From contig JABACO010000015.1 in assembly GCA_013339895.1 (NCBI GenBank), positions 4,335,533 through 4,399,532 of the forward strand: DNA of 64,000 nt, in the 5' to 3' direction. Under the pieces are notes generated by a model. That model ran no database searches, was not told the DNA's origin, and saw nothing but the letters and a program-made list of their open reading frames with translations. The position numbers and the translations under genes are program-made. The stretch is from Ephydatia muelleri. Its lineage: Eukaryota; Porifera; Demospongiae; Spongillida; Spongillidae. This document shows, one piece after another, positions 17,675-27,280 of the stretch. Position 1 is the first letter of the stretch, and every line of letters begins with the position of its first letter.

Positions 17675-20600
17675 TGTGTGTGTGTGCGTGTGTGTGTGAC
17701 ATGCATACATGAATTGTATGCCATTGCAAAGAAGCGCAATTGTGACAGAGAAACCAAATCATGAAATGCAGCGCACTCATAGCGACACTCCCATGGGCAT
17801 CACATGACCACCACGTGAAGAATGTGTATGTGTGCACAAGAGAGTTTGCATGTGTGTATGCATGTATGTGTGTGCATGTATTTGTGTGTGCATGTATGTG
17901 TGTGCATGTATTTGTGTGTGCATGTATGTGTGTGCATGTATTTGTGTGTGCATGTATGTGTGTGCATGTATTTATGTGTGCATGTATGTGCATGTGTGCG
18001 TGTGCATGTATTTGTGTGTGCAAATATGTGTGTGCATGTATGTGTGTGCATGTATTTGTGTGTGCATGTATGTGTGTGCATGTATGTGTGTGCATGTATG
18101 TGTGTGCATGTATGTGTGTGTGCATGTATGTGTGTGCATGTATGTGTGTGCATGTATGTGTGTGCATGTATGTGTGTGTGCATGTATTTGTGTGTGCATG
18201 TATGTGTGTGCATGTATGTGTGTGCATGTATTTGTGTGTGCACGTATGTGTGCGCATGTATGCGTGTGCACGTATGTATGAATGTGTGGGTGTGTGTGTG
18301 CACATGTGTGTATGTGTGTACGTGTGTGTGTGCACATGTGTGTGCATGTTTGTATGTGTGTGCATGTATATGTGTGCATGTATGTGTACGCATGTATGTG
18401 TGCGCATGTATGCATGTGCACGTATGTGTGAATGTGTTGTGTGTGTGTGTGCACATGTGTGTATGAGTGTACATGTGTGTATGTGTGCACATGTTTGCAT
18501 GTGTGTGTGCATCATCTACCTTCTGCTCACCAGGAAATGAACAATGCTGAGGTGGCCCCATCTGCAGGCATTGTCCAGAGGACTCTCTCCTCCAGCATCC
18601 CTGTCGTTGGGGTCACAGTGCATCACCATGGTGAGGTAGGTCACCAGGTACTCCCGGCCACGCCTGCAGGCTAGGTGGAGGGCGGTCCTCCCCTTCTTGT
18701 CCCGGGACCTTCTCGGGTCACACCCCGCCTCCACCAATCCCTTTAGCATCTGGTGGTCTCCCTCCTCTGCACACTTGAGCATCAGACGCTGGCATCCCTC
18801 ACCCGAGGCATCAATGCCGTGAAGAGTTAGCTGGGTGTGAGGGTGGGGGAGGGTGGAGTGGGTGTGGTCATGGAATGTAGGTTGGAAGGGGTGTCCAGAC
18901 GAGTTCATCTATCTGATAATTTGTATTGCAATCCACAAGGACTGTCTAACAATGGCAAATGGCTTAGTGTTATGATTTAATTACAATATACACCTCAAGA
19001 CAACAAGCAACAAAAAAGATGTGGGAACAAATATCAGACTTCCATATAACAATGTAACTAAATGCAATTCATTCATTCTTTGGAACAAGATGAAAGCTGG
19101 GTCATATAAAAGGTGCAAATTGGTATTCAGAAACTGCTCCAAGAAAATGCCCATATTTGAAAGCCCAGAAGACTGCACAGTACATGCTTACAAGGACACA
19201 CAATCACACACACACACACACACACGCACACACACACACGCACACGTACACACACACATGCACACATACGCACACACACACATCCTTACAAAGTACTTGA
19301 TGAGGTAGTGGTACTCAATACGGCAGAGCTTGTCCAATGCGCTGTCGCCACCACTGTCCCTGTCGTTGGGGTCACACAGTCTCTGGTCCACCAGATACTT
19401 GACCATGGCTTCATGGCCGTTGCTGCAGGCCAGATGGAGGGCTGTGCACCCACTCTCATCCCTCACAGCCCCAGGCTTGTAGCCTGCCTCCACCAGGATC
19501 TTCATCCTGCCAATGTCTCCCTTGGTGCCATATTGGAGGAGCAGCTTCTCGTGGTCTTCTGGTGACATGCACACGGGAGTGGCTGATGGCTGCCAAGGAA
19601 ACCAAAGTCACATACAATACCTCAAACCGCTTCTTACACTGCTAAGATTTTTTGATACTTGATTCTAATCTATGCTCATGTGCTGTATTTATCTTATTGT
19701 TCTTGGCCCAGATGAACAATTTTCACTTCAAAATCTCAAGCGGACTACATAAACAACTACGAACGGAGAACAATGCCAAACAGGACTGCAGCTGACAGCC
19801 TACCGTGAGCACAGGGGGATCCCCCAAAGCCACAAGATGCGACGCGTCCGACTGCAGCTCAACCACGCCCACCTCACACATGGCCAGCCGCTGTTCCTCG
19901 CACAGCGGGAACACCACCCTGTAGAGACACCGAGGCACGCTGTAGATGAACTGGGTGGTCCCCTCGCACGGTCCCCCAGAGGGGGCAAGATGGACGCTGC
20001 CGTCACCAACATGGCAGAGCTTCAGCGCGTGCACGTGGACTCGAAGGATGCGTGCAAACCTGAAGTGCAAGTCTCGTACACTGAGGGCCGAGAGAGACTG
20101 GTGGTCCCGACTCATCCTCAACCTGAAGAACATGCTGCTTGGGTCGTTGAACGAGGAAGATGGGGATGGGCACTCGACCACCCTCCGCCTGCAATAGTCC
20201 TCCATCACAGCCCTGAACGTGGCCAGCTTGTCTTCAAACTCGTCCCCAGGCCAACCGTACTTTTCCGCCAGGTCAGACACGATGCGCTCCATGATGTAGT
20301 AGTTGAACCAGGAGCAGTAGTCGTAGACGATGCAGAACAGCCTAAGTGCGCTCACCGAACCCTCGATCTCCTCCCTCCTATCCTCTAGCATCCCACATCG
20401 GACGCCGGAGTAGGCGGGGTCCGTCCCTTCCAGGGACAGCAAGCAGTCCTTGAGCTGCTGGAGGGACATCCCACCCCGGGTCCAGTCCTGGAACTCCATC
20501 TTCAGGTTCTGGAGCGCGTCGTACATGTCCTTGGATCCGGAACTGAGGACCTCCAGGAGACACAGCTTCTCTCCCTGGGTGAGGCCGTCCGTGTTGACGT

Positions 20601-21080
20601 AGGGGAAGGAGTTCTCCTCCCTCAACCTGACACACCCAACCTTGAAGAAGGCCTCGATGCTGCACTGACCACACCCACATCTGTTGTCCACGACGACGGC
20701 GGCTCTGGAGTTGTGGTCTGGGGATGGTATGCATCATCGCGTGCAATCCCCACCTGTATTGAGCTGTGGAAGTGCTCAACTAACCTTGGTTATCTAGCTT
20801 CGCCCTCTTCAATTGGTGCTGTTTGCTTGTGTCAGGAGAGGTCACTGTCTTTTCAGTGGCCTTCTTTGAGAGCTCGTCTACAAGTGAGCAGACAGACATT
20901 AAGGCAAATGGTGGCACGTGAAATGTGCATGCAGGACGTAGGGTGTCCCAATGTATTACAAAAGAAATGCATACCAAAAATCTAAAGAACTAATGCTACA
21001 GCAAGTCTGCACACCACCTCTTATAATGTGTACAGTATTATCTCTTTTGAGCCTGCATAGGGTTCATAGAAACATATGCT

Positions 21081-21157
<77 letters not shown>

Positions 21158-21565
21158 TGCGTACGTGCCTGCGTGTGATTTCTCTACATAATTTATCATT
21201 TGATGAGGTGGTTCACAATGTATGGTCGATATATACTGTGAAGTTAAAACGTGCTCACCTAATGAATTAAGTAGCTTGGCAACGAGAGTACGAAATAACT
21301 TATTCTCCCGTAGAAGCTCGATAAAGACCTGAAATTTCGTAGGATCCCCCTCCACCTGCTCTTCGATCCTTTTCACTAACGACCGTACATTCTCTTGGAC
21401 GCTTACTTCGCTGCTAACCGCATGCTGGCACTGTTCTTCAGTCAATAAACCTTTTTTAACCATGCCCATACGCAACCATTCTACAGTGCCCGAATCGGAC
21501 GAGAGTATGGCAACTATATCTTGGCTGACATTCCTTAATGCCTTCAATTCGCTGCTGGCACCCAT
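16716..21565 (-). CDS. CARD-like, unnamed middle module and ankyrin-repeat protein
   Basis: Eight exons give 2628 nt (875 residues): 21259-21565, 20785-20877, 19804-20717, 19290-19589, 18531-18830, 17291-17590, 17033-17227, 16716-16934. Residues 1-102 form a helical death-fold module, probably a CARD (SGTVEWLRMGMVKKGLLT, then FIELLRENK). A Lys-rich linker follows. The 914-bp exon encodes about 300 residues with YCSWFNYYIMERIVSDLAEK, EDYCRRRVVECP and a Val-rich beta end, a module I recall from invertebrate death-domain and NLR-type proteins but cannot name. Five ankyrin blocks follow; TALHLAC and CDPNDRD recur. The protein probably acts as a cytosolic signalling adaptor through CARD and ankyrin contacts; this is inference. 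Confidence 0.85.
17594..17699. repeat. (TG)n microsatellite
   Basis: TG-rich array next to the acceptor of the 17291-17590 exon of the CARD-ankyrin gene, in its intron. Confidence 0.93.
17822..18517. repeat. Long TGTGTGCATGTAT minisatellite
   Basis: About 700 bp of imperfect 14- to 18-bp units (TGTGTGCATGTATTTG and variants) in the intron between two ankyrin exons. Frames of up to about 260 codons are open on both strands only because the repeat lacks stops. Confidence 0.95.
19204..19282. repeat. (CA)n microsatellite
   Basis: CA array in the intron directly downstream, in gene sense, of the 19290-19589 ankyrin exon. Confidence 0.93.
21086..21156. repeat. (TG)n microsatellite
   Basis: TG array in the first intron of the CARD-ankyrin gene, between the CARD exon and the linker exon. 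Confidence 0.95.
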
Positions 21566-21626
21566 AATCAGTATCGAGCGTGAAGCGTCGAGTCTCGAAT
21601 ACTATTATTAAAATTTATCAATGTTA

Positions 21627-22643
21627 CATTGCCTCCGTTTGTTCATCCGGCTATGGCCTCCAGTCTCTTACCCACCTCACCCATGCTATGGAGATGTTCA
21701 ATTTATGTGTAGCACCAGCTGATAAGATTTCGTTGGACTCCCTCCCATCTTCCAACATAAATCAAAAGATGCTGTCATCCAAACTGGATGATTATCAACT
21801 TCAGGGCATATTTAACAGGTCCTCAGTCGCTGATAGGGCAAGCCTATTATCCATCTCTGCCCCCCATTCCTCTTCTTGGCTTTCGGTTGTGCCATCAGAA
21901 GGCCTTGGGCTCCATTTCGAACCAAACCAATACAATGTAGCCCTTAAATGGTGGCTAGGTTTAGACACATCATGTGGCTCTAGTTGTGCATTCTGCCCAG
22001 ATTCTATCCTGGATCCACTAGGCCACCATGCATTCACGTGCAAACGAGGGGGAGACGCAGTTCATCGCCATAACCTGCTGCGAGATGTGTTTGCAGATTC
22101 CTGCCGCCTGGCTCACCTTCCTGTCAAGCTCGAAGTAGGTAATAATTTAACTCCAGACCATGACCACAGTAGACCCGCAGATGTCCTCGTCCACAATTGG
22201 TCACTGGGCAAGCCTGCAGCCTTTGACTTCTGTGTGACCTCTCCGCTAAATTCACTTATCCTTTCGGAAGCGGGAGTGTCTTCAGGAGTGGCGGCTCAGG
22301 CCTCTGAGATAAGAAAACCCAACAGTAATGATGCTAAATGTGTGGAATTAGGTTGGGTGTGCATCCCTTTGGTTGTCGAGACGTACGGAGCATGGGGTCA
22401 AGAGGCAGTTAAAACTTTTGCGCAGTTGGCATCCAGGCTGGCAATTGCATGCTCCAAGCCTAAATCAGTCGTCATAAATGAGATTTACGGAAGGCTTAAC
22501 ACCTGCCTCATGAGATCCATTTCTTCGGCTATCCTCACCAGGATTGTGCCCTCATGAATTGTTATGTGTATGTAATTGTGCATCAGTGTATTTTATATTG
22601 CATATCTTTTGAATTGCTTTGCTATTACATTAATAAATCAATA
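21627..22643 (+). mobile_element. 5'-truncated LINE, recent insertion, flanked by 11-bp target-site duplication
   Basis: The element is bounded by direct repeats TATCAATGTTA at 21616-21626 and 22644-22654. Inside, one frame stays open for about 300 codons up to the stop at 22557. It encodes the C-terminal part of a non-LTR retrotransposon polyprotein: RASLLSISAPHSSSWLSVVP, LKWWLGL, CAFC, DPLGHHAFTCKRGGDAVHRH, RPADVLVHNW, GKPAAFDFCVTSPLN, ELGWVCIPL and IYGRL. The RT and endonuclease parts are missing, as expected from incomplete reverse transcription. The 3' part is AT-rich and ends near TTAATAAATCAA. The intact frame and perfect duplication indicate a young insertion. Confidence 0.9.
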
Positions 22644-22651
22644 TATCAATG

Positions 22652-24025
22652 TTATGATTTTCGTTCGTGGTCGTTCTTTTTCTGCTGCTGTTCCTCCAGC
22701 TCCAGTTCTTCCAAGAGCAGCTTTGCGTTCTGGTCAGCGTCAGACGCCACTCTATAGAGTTCCTTTGCTTTCTGCCAGTCCTTCGGTACCCCCATGCCAC
22801 TATAATACATGTTGCCTAGATTCACCTGACATTGGGGCAAAAAGAGTCTTGTAAACTTACACTTTACCCCCCTCCCCTCCCAAACCTGGGCTGGTGCAAA
22901 TCCTTTCTCTGCAGCCTTGCTGAAGAATTCTGCAGCCTTCTCAAAACTCTGCTCCGCCCCTTTGCCAGCAAAGTAGTGACCACCCACATTATACGTGCCA
23001 ATAGGGTGACCTGCCCAATTAGAGCCCCACAGATGAAAACGACCACCTTCTCCTGCCTCCATACAGGGTGATCCTCACCAAGCTCGCTTGCACTCTTGTT
23101 GTGCTCAAATGCCTTCTCGTAGGACTGGGCCAAGCCTTTGCCATGAGTATAGCATTGAGCCAATGCCAGATGTGCTGCCGGATCACCTGACATGATAATG
23201 GGTCAAGTAATGCATTGACAGGAACACCATATGTAATAGTTAAGTAATGCATTGACAGGAACCATAATGGTTAAGTAATATGTTGATAGAAACATCATAA
23301 TGGTTAAGTAACGCATCGACATAAACACGCAGCTTATTTACTGTCACAGCTGATAACAAAACCAAACACAAGTGTCGTTCTACGTAACATAGGAGACTTG
23401 CATCTCCTGACTGTGACATTGTGACCAAGAAACCCAATTGTTTCATTAACAATGACACACACACAAACACAAACAAACAAATACATCACTGTCCATCTTT
23501 ATCTTGAAAAGCTATGTCTATGACATAGAAAGGTACCAATAACTAGTATGCCCAGAAAAACAAGCCAACTACAGATCACATGACACCACAAGAAAGAATC
23601 ACACAAACACCCACCTAGCTGTGCTCCCTTCTCGTAGTAGCTAACAGCCTCTGCAAGGTTTTCGCTCACACCTTGGCCAAGACGATGCATTTCGCCTGCA
23701 GAAGTCACCACCAGGCTTTACACCCTGGCTCTCCGCACACCACTGCAGGACCCTTACCAAGGATTGTGTAGGCCTGGGGTACAAAGTTCTGGGCACTTAC
23801 CTGAAATGGGGGGCAACACATGCACATACATACATGCATTGGCATACATACCACATACACGTACATGTACACACCTTGTACAGGGTATACGCCACATTGA
23901 AGTTCTGCTCTACACCCAGGCCACTGTAGTGCATCCCAGCAAGGGCAAACTGGTGGTGGAGAATATGTCCATATGGTTATTGAAGCTTCTGCACACACCC
24001 CACACACATACACATGCATGCACAT

Positions 24026-24092
<67 letters not shown>

Positions 24093-25339
24093 CGTGGACG
24101 AACATATGCATGCATGCACGCACATGCAAGTTCACATTAACATGACGCAGGCACACGTGCATGTGTAAAGAGACACGCACACATTGCGTAAGCACACGAA
24201 CCTGTGCATACGGGTGGCCCTTCATAGCCAACTCTGTGAACATCTTGGCCGCCCTGGTGGGATCAGCTGTACAGCCTTGACCTATGGGGCACGAGGGGGA
24301 GGTTGAGTGAGAGGGAGGTGCAGGTTGAGGGTAGGAGCACTGTAGACACAACTAGAAATGGCAATTAAAACTGCAAACCTGCAAGTCAATCAAAAATTCC
24401 CCGCAATGGATTCAGTACACTAATCATGCAGAGACCAGCAACCTTATGCATTTAGGTAAACAAATGTCAATCCCGTACGCCCATATGTGCAATGGGCTGA
24501 GAAATCTTTGCCAACGCACAGTGGAACCATGATAATGCATTAGGGTCGGGGTGTGAGGGGGGTTGGTGGTTGTGCACCCACCTGAACGCAGTAGCTGTGC
24601 AAAAGTGTATGCGGAGTTGTGTTCTCCAAGCTCTCCACCGTATTCAAACAGCGGCACTGCTATCTCCAAGGATTCTGGACCAACTGATTAGGACAGTTTG
24701 CCCAAGAGATGAAGAAGGTAACTCGCCCCACAAATCAAAGATGGGTAACTCGCCAGTCTGGCTTGCTTGGAAGAGAGCGATTGCTAAGGTGTACACCTCG
24801 TGCCCAGTCACTGCAAAGAGAAGAGATGCATGCATTAGAGGAATGAATGCTTCATGCACAATGGCCGCGTGCACTAACGTTTCATTGCGCTATTATGCTT
24901 CAAGACGAGCTCCTTATTCATCTCAGACGTGTCCGAGGCGAGAGATGAGAGCAGTTGGAGCTGCTTGGCCTTCACCGGTGGCTCCGTTCTCAGTTCCTTC
25001 TGCACCACTTCAAGTACCTTGTCGTCCAAACCTTTTTATGTATTGCACAAAAGGCATCAGTTTTGATTAATTTGGTAGTGTGCCGAGATACAGATGTGCA
25101 GAAGTACCTATGAATTGGCTCATCCATCTCGCGTGATGATATGCTATTCTCCCTAAAGCCGAATAAGATGTGATTCCGCAAAGCAGGCGAGAGCGTTCGT
25201 TACATGTCGACGAGTGTCCCGGATAATATCGCGCACCGGGCAAAGCGACCGCCCATCGGCGGGTCTTAAACGCATCTACACATCTCCTGACTGCGAACCG
25301 TGACACCACGCGGGGTAACATCTGTAAATTCACTTGCAT
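22652..25339 (-). CDS. Sel1-repeat protein with a probable mitochondrial presequence
   Basis: Eleven exons give 1230 nt (409 residues): 25108-25339, 24879-25031, 24754-24810, 24582-24683, 24202-24281, 23875-23949, 23758-23800, 23615-23695, 23079-23186, 22886-23010, 22652-22825. All junctions fit phase; one intron (24684-24753) must be GC-AG. The N-terminus (MLPRVVSRFAVRRCVDAFKT) is basic and amphipathic without acids, as in mitochondrial targeting peptides. The rest holds about six Sel1 repeats, recognisable by GMHYSGLGVEQNF, GEMHRLGQGVSENLAEA, QCYTHGKGLAQSYEKAF, GHYFAGKGAEQSFEKAA and GNMYYSGMGVPKDWQKA, and a Gln/Lys-rich end. Sel1 repeats are protein-binding solenoids. The orthologue is not identified. 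The start codon is 49 bp from that of divergent DNAAF4. Confidence 0.82.
24027..24090. repeat. (CA)n microsatellite
   Basis: CA array in the intron between the 24202-24281 and 23875-23949 exons of the Sel1 gene. Confidence 0.95.
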
Positions 25340-25388
25340 TCAAAGTGAATTCTTTTTTTTTTTAATAAATGTTATTGACTTCCAAAAG
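25340..25388. promoter_or_regulatory. 49-bp divergent intergenic region, Sel1 gene / DNAAF4
   Basis: Only 49 bp separate the two outward-facing start codons. The interval contains a run of T followed by AATAAATG. It must hold, or overlap with, both 5' UTRs, so a shared bidirectional promoter is inferred. A downstream Met of the Sel1 gene (18 bp in) could widen the gap slightly. Confidence 0.55.
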
Positions 25389-26555
25389 ATGCCCATTATC
25401 GTTAAAGACTACACTTGGCAGGAAACAGAAGGAGAGCTGATTATATGCTTGCCTCTGAAGGGGGTCAGCAGCACTAAGGTTGACATCTTCTCTACAGACC
25501 AATATATTAAAGTCAGCTATCCGCCATATCTGTTTGAAGTGCACCTACTCAAACCTGTAGTAGAAGCCCAAAGCACCGCCAAAATTGGAAATGGTGTTAT
25601 AACCTTCAGACTAATCAAGATAGAACCGGGGCATTGGAGTAGACTCCATTCGCAAGAATCCGAGGACAAGGATGCGATGGCAGAAAAGCGCGCGGAGGCA
25701 GTAGCTCATTCCCAGAGGGCAGATGCCGAACTGCGAGAAGAGAGAGCGAAGAAAAAGCGAGAGGAAGAACAGTATGCCATCCAACAGCAGATGAAGCAGG
25801 AGCAAGAGGAGAGGGGTAGGATCGAAAGGGAGAAGCAGGAGGAGAGAGACAGGGCGACCAAAGAGCTGGAAGAATGGAAGATCGACGAACAGCGGATCAG
25901 GGAGAAGGTGCGGCAATGGGGTACACCCGTGTCGCAGCAGCAGCAGCAGCAGCAGCGGGATGACCCCCACACCGAGGAAGCACTATCTGTTCCGCCCCCG
26001 AGACACACTGGCAAAATTCAAATCTCGTTCACGCCGCGTGCATTTACGACACCTTCCCGAGAGTCTAAAGCAGAGCTGGAGGAAGACTATTTGGCAAGAA
26101 TGGCTGCAGCAAGGAGGATAAAGGATCCTGAGAAGAAGGAAGAGGACATCAATGAGAAAAACCCGGAGTTTCTTAAGGACAGGGGGATTGAGTTTTTCAA
26201 GGCCGAGAACTACCAGGCAGCCATCAACGTCTTCTCCCAGGCAATCTCTCTCAATGACAGCCTCCCACACCTATTTTCCAACAGAGCCGCTTGCTACTTG
26301 GTCACCGGCGATCACGAGCGTTGTATTGCGGATTGCTCACGAGCACTGGAGTTGTTTTTCCCCGTGGTTCCGTCAAACTATATGCAGAGGGCTAAAGCAT
26401 TTGCACGCAGAGGTACAGCCTACGCCAACTTGGCTCAGCTCGACCTGGCCTTGCAGGACTATGGCGCAGCAGTGAAACTCGCCCCTGATGATGGTAAGTT
26501 GAAGGATGACTTTGAGAGGTTGAAAGCTGCACTGCTAAGCGATACAGTGAGATGA
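25389..26555 (+). CDS. DNAAF4: Dynein axonemal assembly factor 4 (DYX1C1) homologue
   Basis: An intronless gene of 388 residues (human about 420). Residues 1-80 form a CS/p23-like domain (MPIIVKDYTWQETEGELIIC, then STDQYIKVSYPPYLFE). A long charged coiled coil rich in Glu, Arg and Gln follows at about 95-190 with a short Gln run, then three TPR units at about 255-375 (RGIEFFKAENYQAAINVFSQ, LFSNRAACYL, AFARRGTAYANLAQLDLALQ). DNAAF4 is a co-chaperone that works with HSP90/HSP70 and R2TP-like complexes in the cytoplasm to pre-assemble ciliary dynein arms. Its presence implies motile cilia or flagella, such as choanocytes and larval cilia in a sponge. Start and stop are clear. Confidence 0.96.
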   Translation: MPIIVKDYTWQETEGELIICLPLKGVSSTKVDIFSTDQYIKVSYPPYLFEVHLLKPVVEAQSTAKIGNGVITFRLIKIEPGHWSRLHSQESEDKDAMAEKRAEAVAHSQRADAELREERAKKKREEEQYAIQQQMKQEQEERGRIEREKQEERDRATKELEEWKIDEQRIREKVRQWGTPVSQQQQQQQRDDPHTEEALSVPPPRHTGKIQISFTPRAFTTPSRESKAELEEDYLARMAAARRIKDPEKKEEDINEKNPEFLKDRGIEFFKAENYQAAINVFSQAISLNDSLPHLFSNRAACYLVTGDHERCIADCSRALELFFPVVPSNYMQRAKAFARRGTAYANLAQLDLALQDYGAAVKLAPDDGKLKDDFERLKAALLSDTVR

Positions 26556-26762
26556 TTGGCTAATTACAGTGGGAAGCTGCCCATCACCTTTCAGTGACCA
26601 ACTGCTATGCTGTGTAGCAGATGGAATGTTATACCCTCATACTCAATCCAGCAACACAAAATCTAGAGCAAATGAGAAGGGGCAGAAAATGCTTCAATCA
26701 CACACGAACATGATGTACACACTATACTCATGCATTGCTATTAGTTGATGGAACAAAAAAAT

Positions 26763-27179
26763 TTATTGCCTTAAATTTGCAGAAGCGAGGTTGGGTGGAT
26801 GTTCTAAAACACCTACTTCTCCTGATCCTTTATACGCATAGTCTAGCGTATCCGTTATGATCTTCATGTCCGCCTCGATCGTTCTAGCCCATTGTTCAAC
26901 GTCTCCTAAGCTTTTGAGGTTTTTGTGGAACCCTTCGACCAAGTTTAACCACTCCGTTGTCTGCTTCACGTAACGAACGGACTGGGTCTGGAGAATCCTC
27001 GCTTCATTGTCCAGCTTCTTCTGATTTTGGTAGGCCTTCTCGACTCCGGAGTTCAGGGTATCTACCATGGCCGACGTACATTTCTGTACGGACGCCAACG
27101 CGGCCTTGCGTCTCTTCTCTTGCTGCTCACGAAACAGGGCTTGCCTGTCTTGGTGCTCGCGAACCACACGAGACAACAT
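26763..27179 (-). CDS. BLOC1S1: BLOC-1 subunit 1 homologue
   Basis: Single exon, 138 residues. It begins MLSRVVREHQDRQ and contains QEKRRKAALASVQKCTSAMV, AYQNQKKLDNEARILQTQ, YVKQTTEWL and SLGDVEQWARTIEADM, which align along the length of human BLOC1S1 (GCN5L1, 125 residues in the short form). It is a small coiled-coil subunit shared by BLOC-1 and BORC, acting in lysosome-related organelle biogenesis and lysosome positioning; the vertebrate protein also affects mitochondrial acetylation. The tail after the coiled coil is slightly longer than in human. It is convergent with DNAAF4 and divergent from PRPF19. Confidence 0.95.
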   Translation of the reverse strand: MLSRVVREHQDRQALFREQQEKRRKAALASVQKCTSAMVDTLNSGVEKAYQNQKKLDNEARILQTQSVRYVKQTTEWLNLVEGFHKNLKSLGDVEQWARTIEADMKIITDTLDYAYKGSGEVGVLEHPPNLASANLRQ

Positions 27180-27280
27180 TTCTTGTTGACGTTCGCCTTG
27201 TTCTTAAGTGGCGGTTAATTGGAAAACACTAGGAGGCGTGGTCGACAACGGCGCGCGCAAAATATCGGAGGGCTTTTTAG
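27180..27280. promoter_or_regulatory. 101-bp divergent intergenic region, BLOC1S1 / PRPF19
   Basis: A 101-bp gap between opposed start codons. The right half is rich in CpG (GTCGACAACGGCGCGCGC) and probably serves as a shared promoter. No TATA box is seen. Confidence 0.5.

Noticed and set aside
17761-18561. Frames of 250-360 codons on both strands made of CVHV or HTHT-type repeats
   Set aside because: They run through a TG/CA minisatellite that has no stops in any frame; ankyrin exons flank it and the region is an intron.
24644-24874. Unspliced continuation of the Sel1 exon 3 frame to a stop
   Set aside because: It ends before the Sel1 repeats; removing the predicted 70-bp intron gives a complete 409-residue frame through all later exons.
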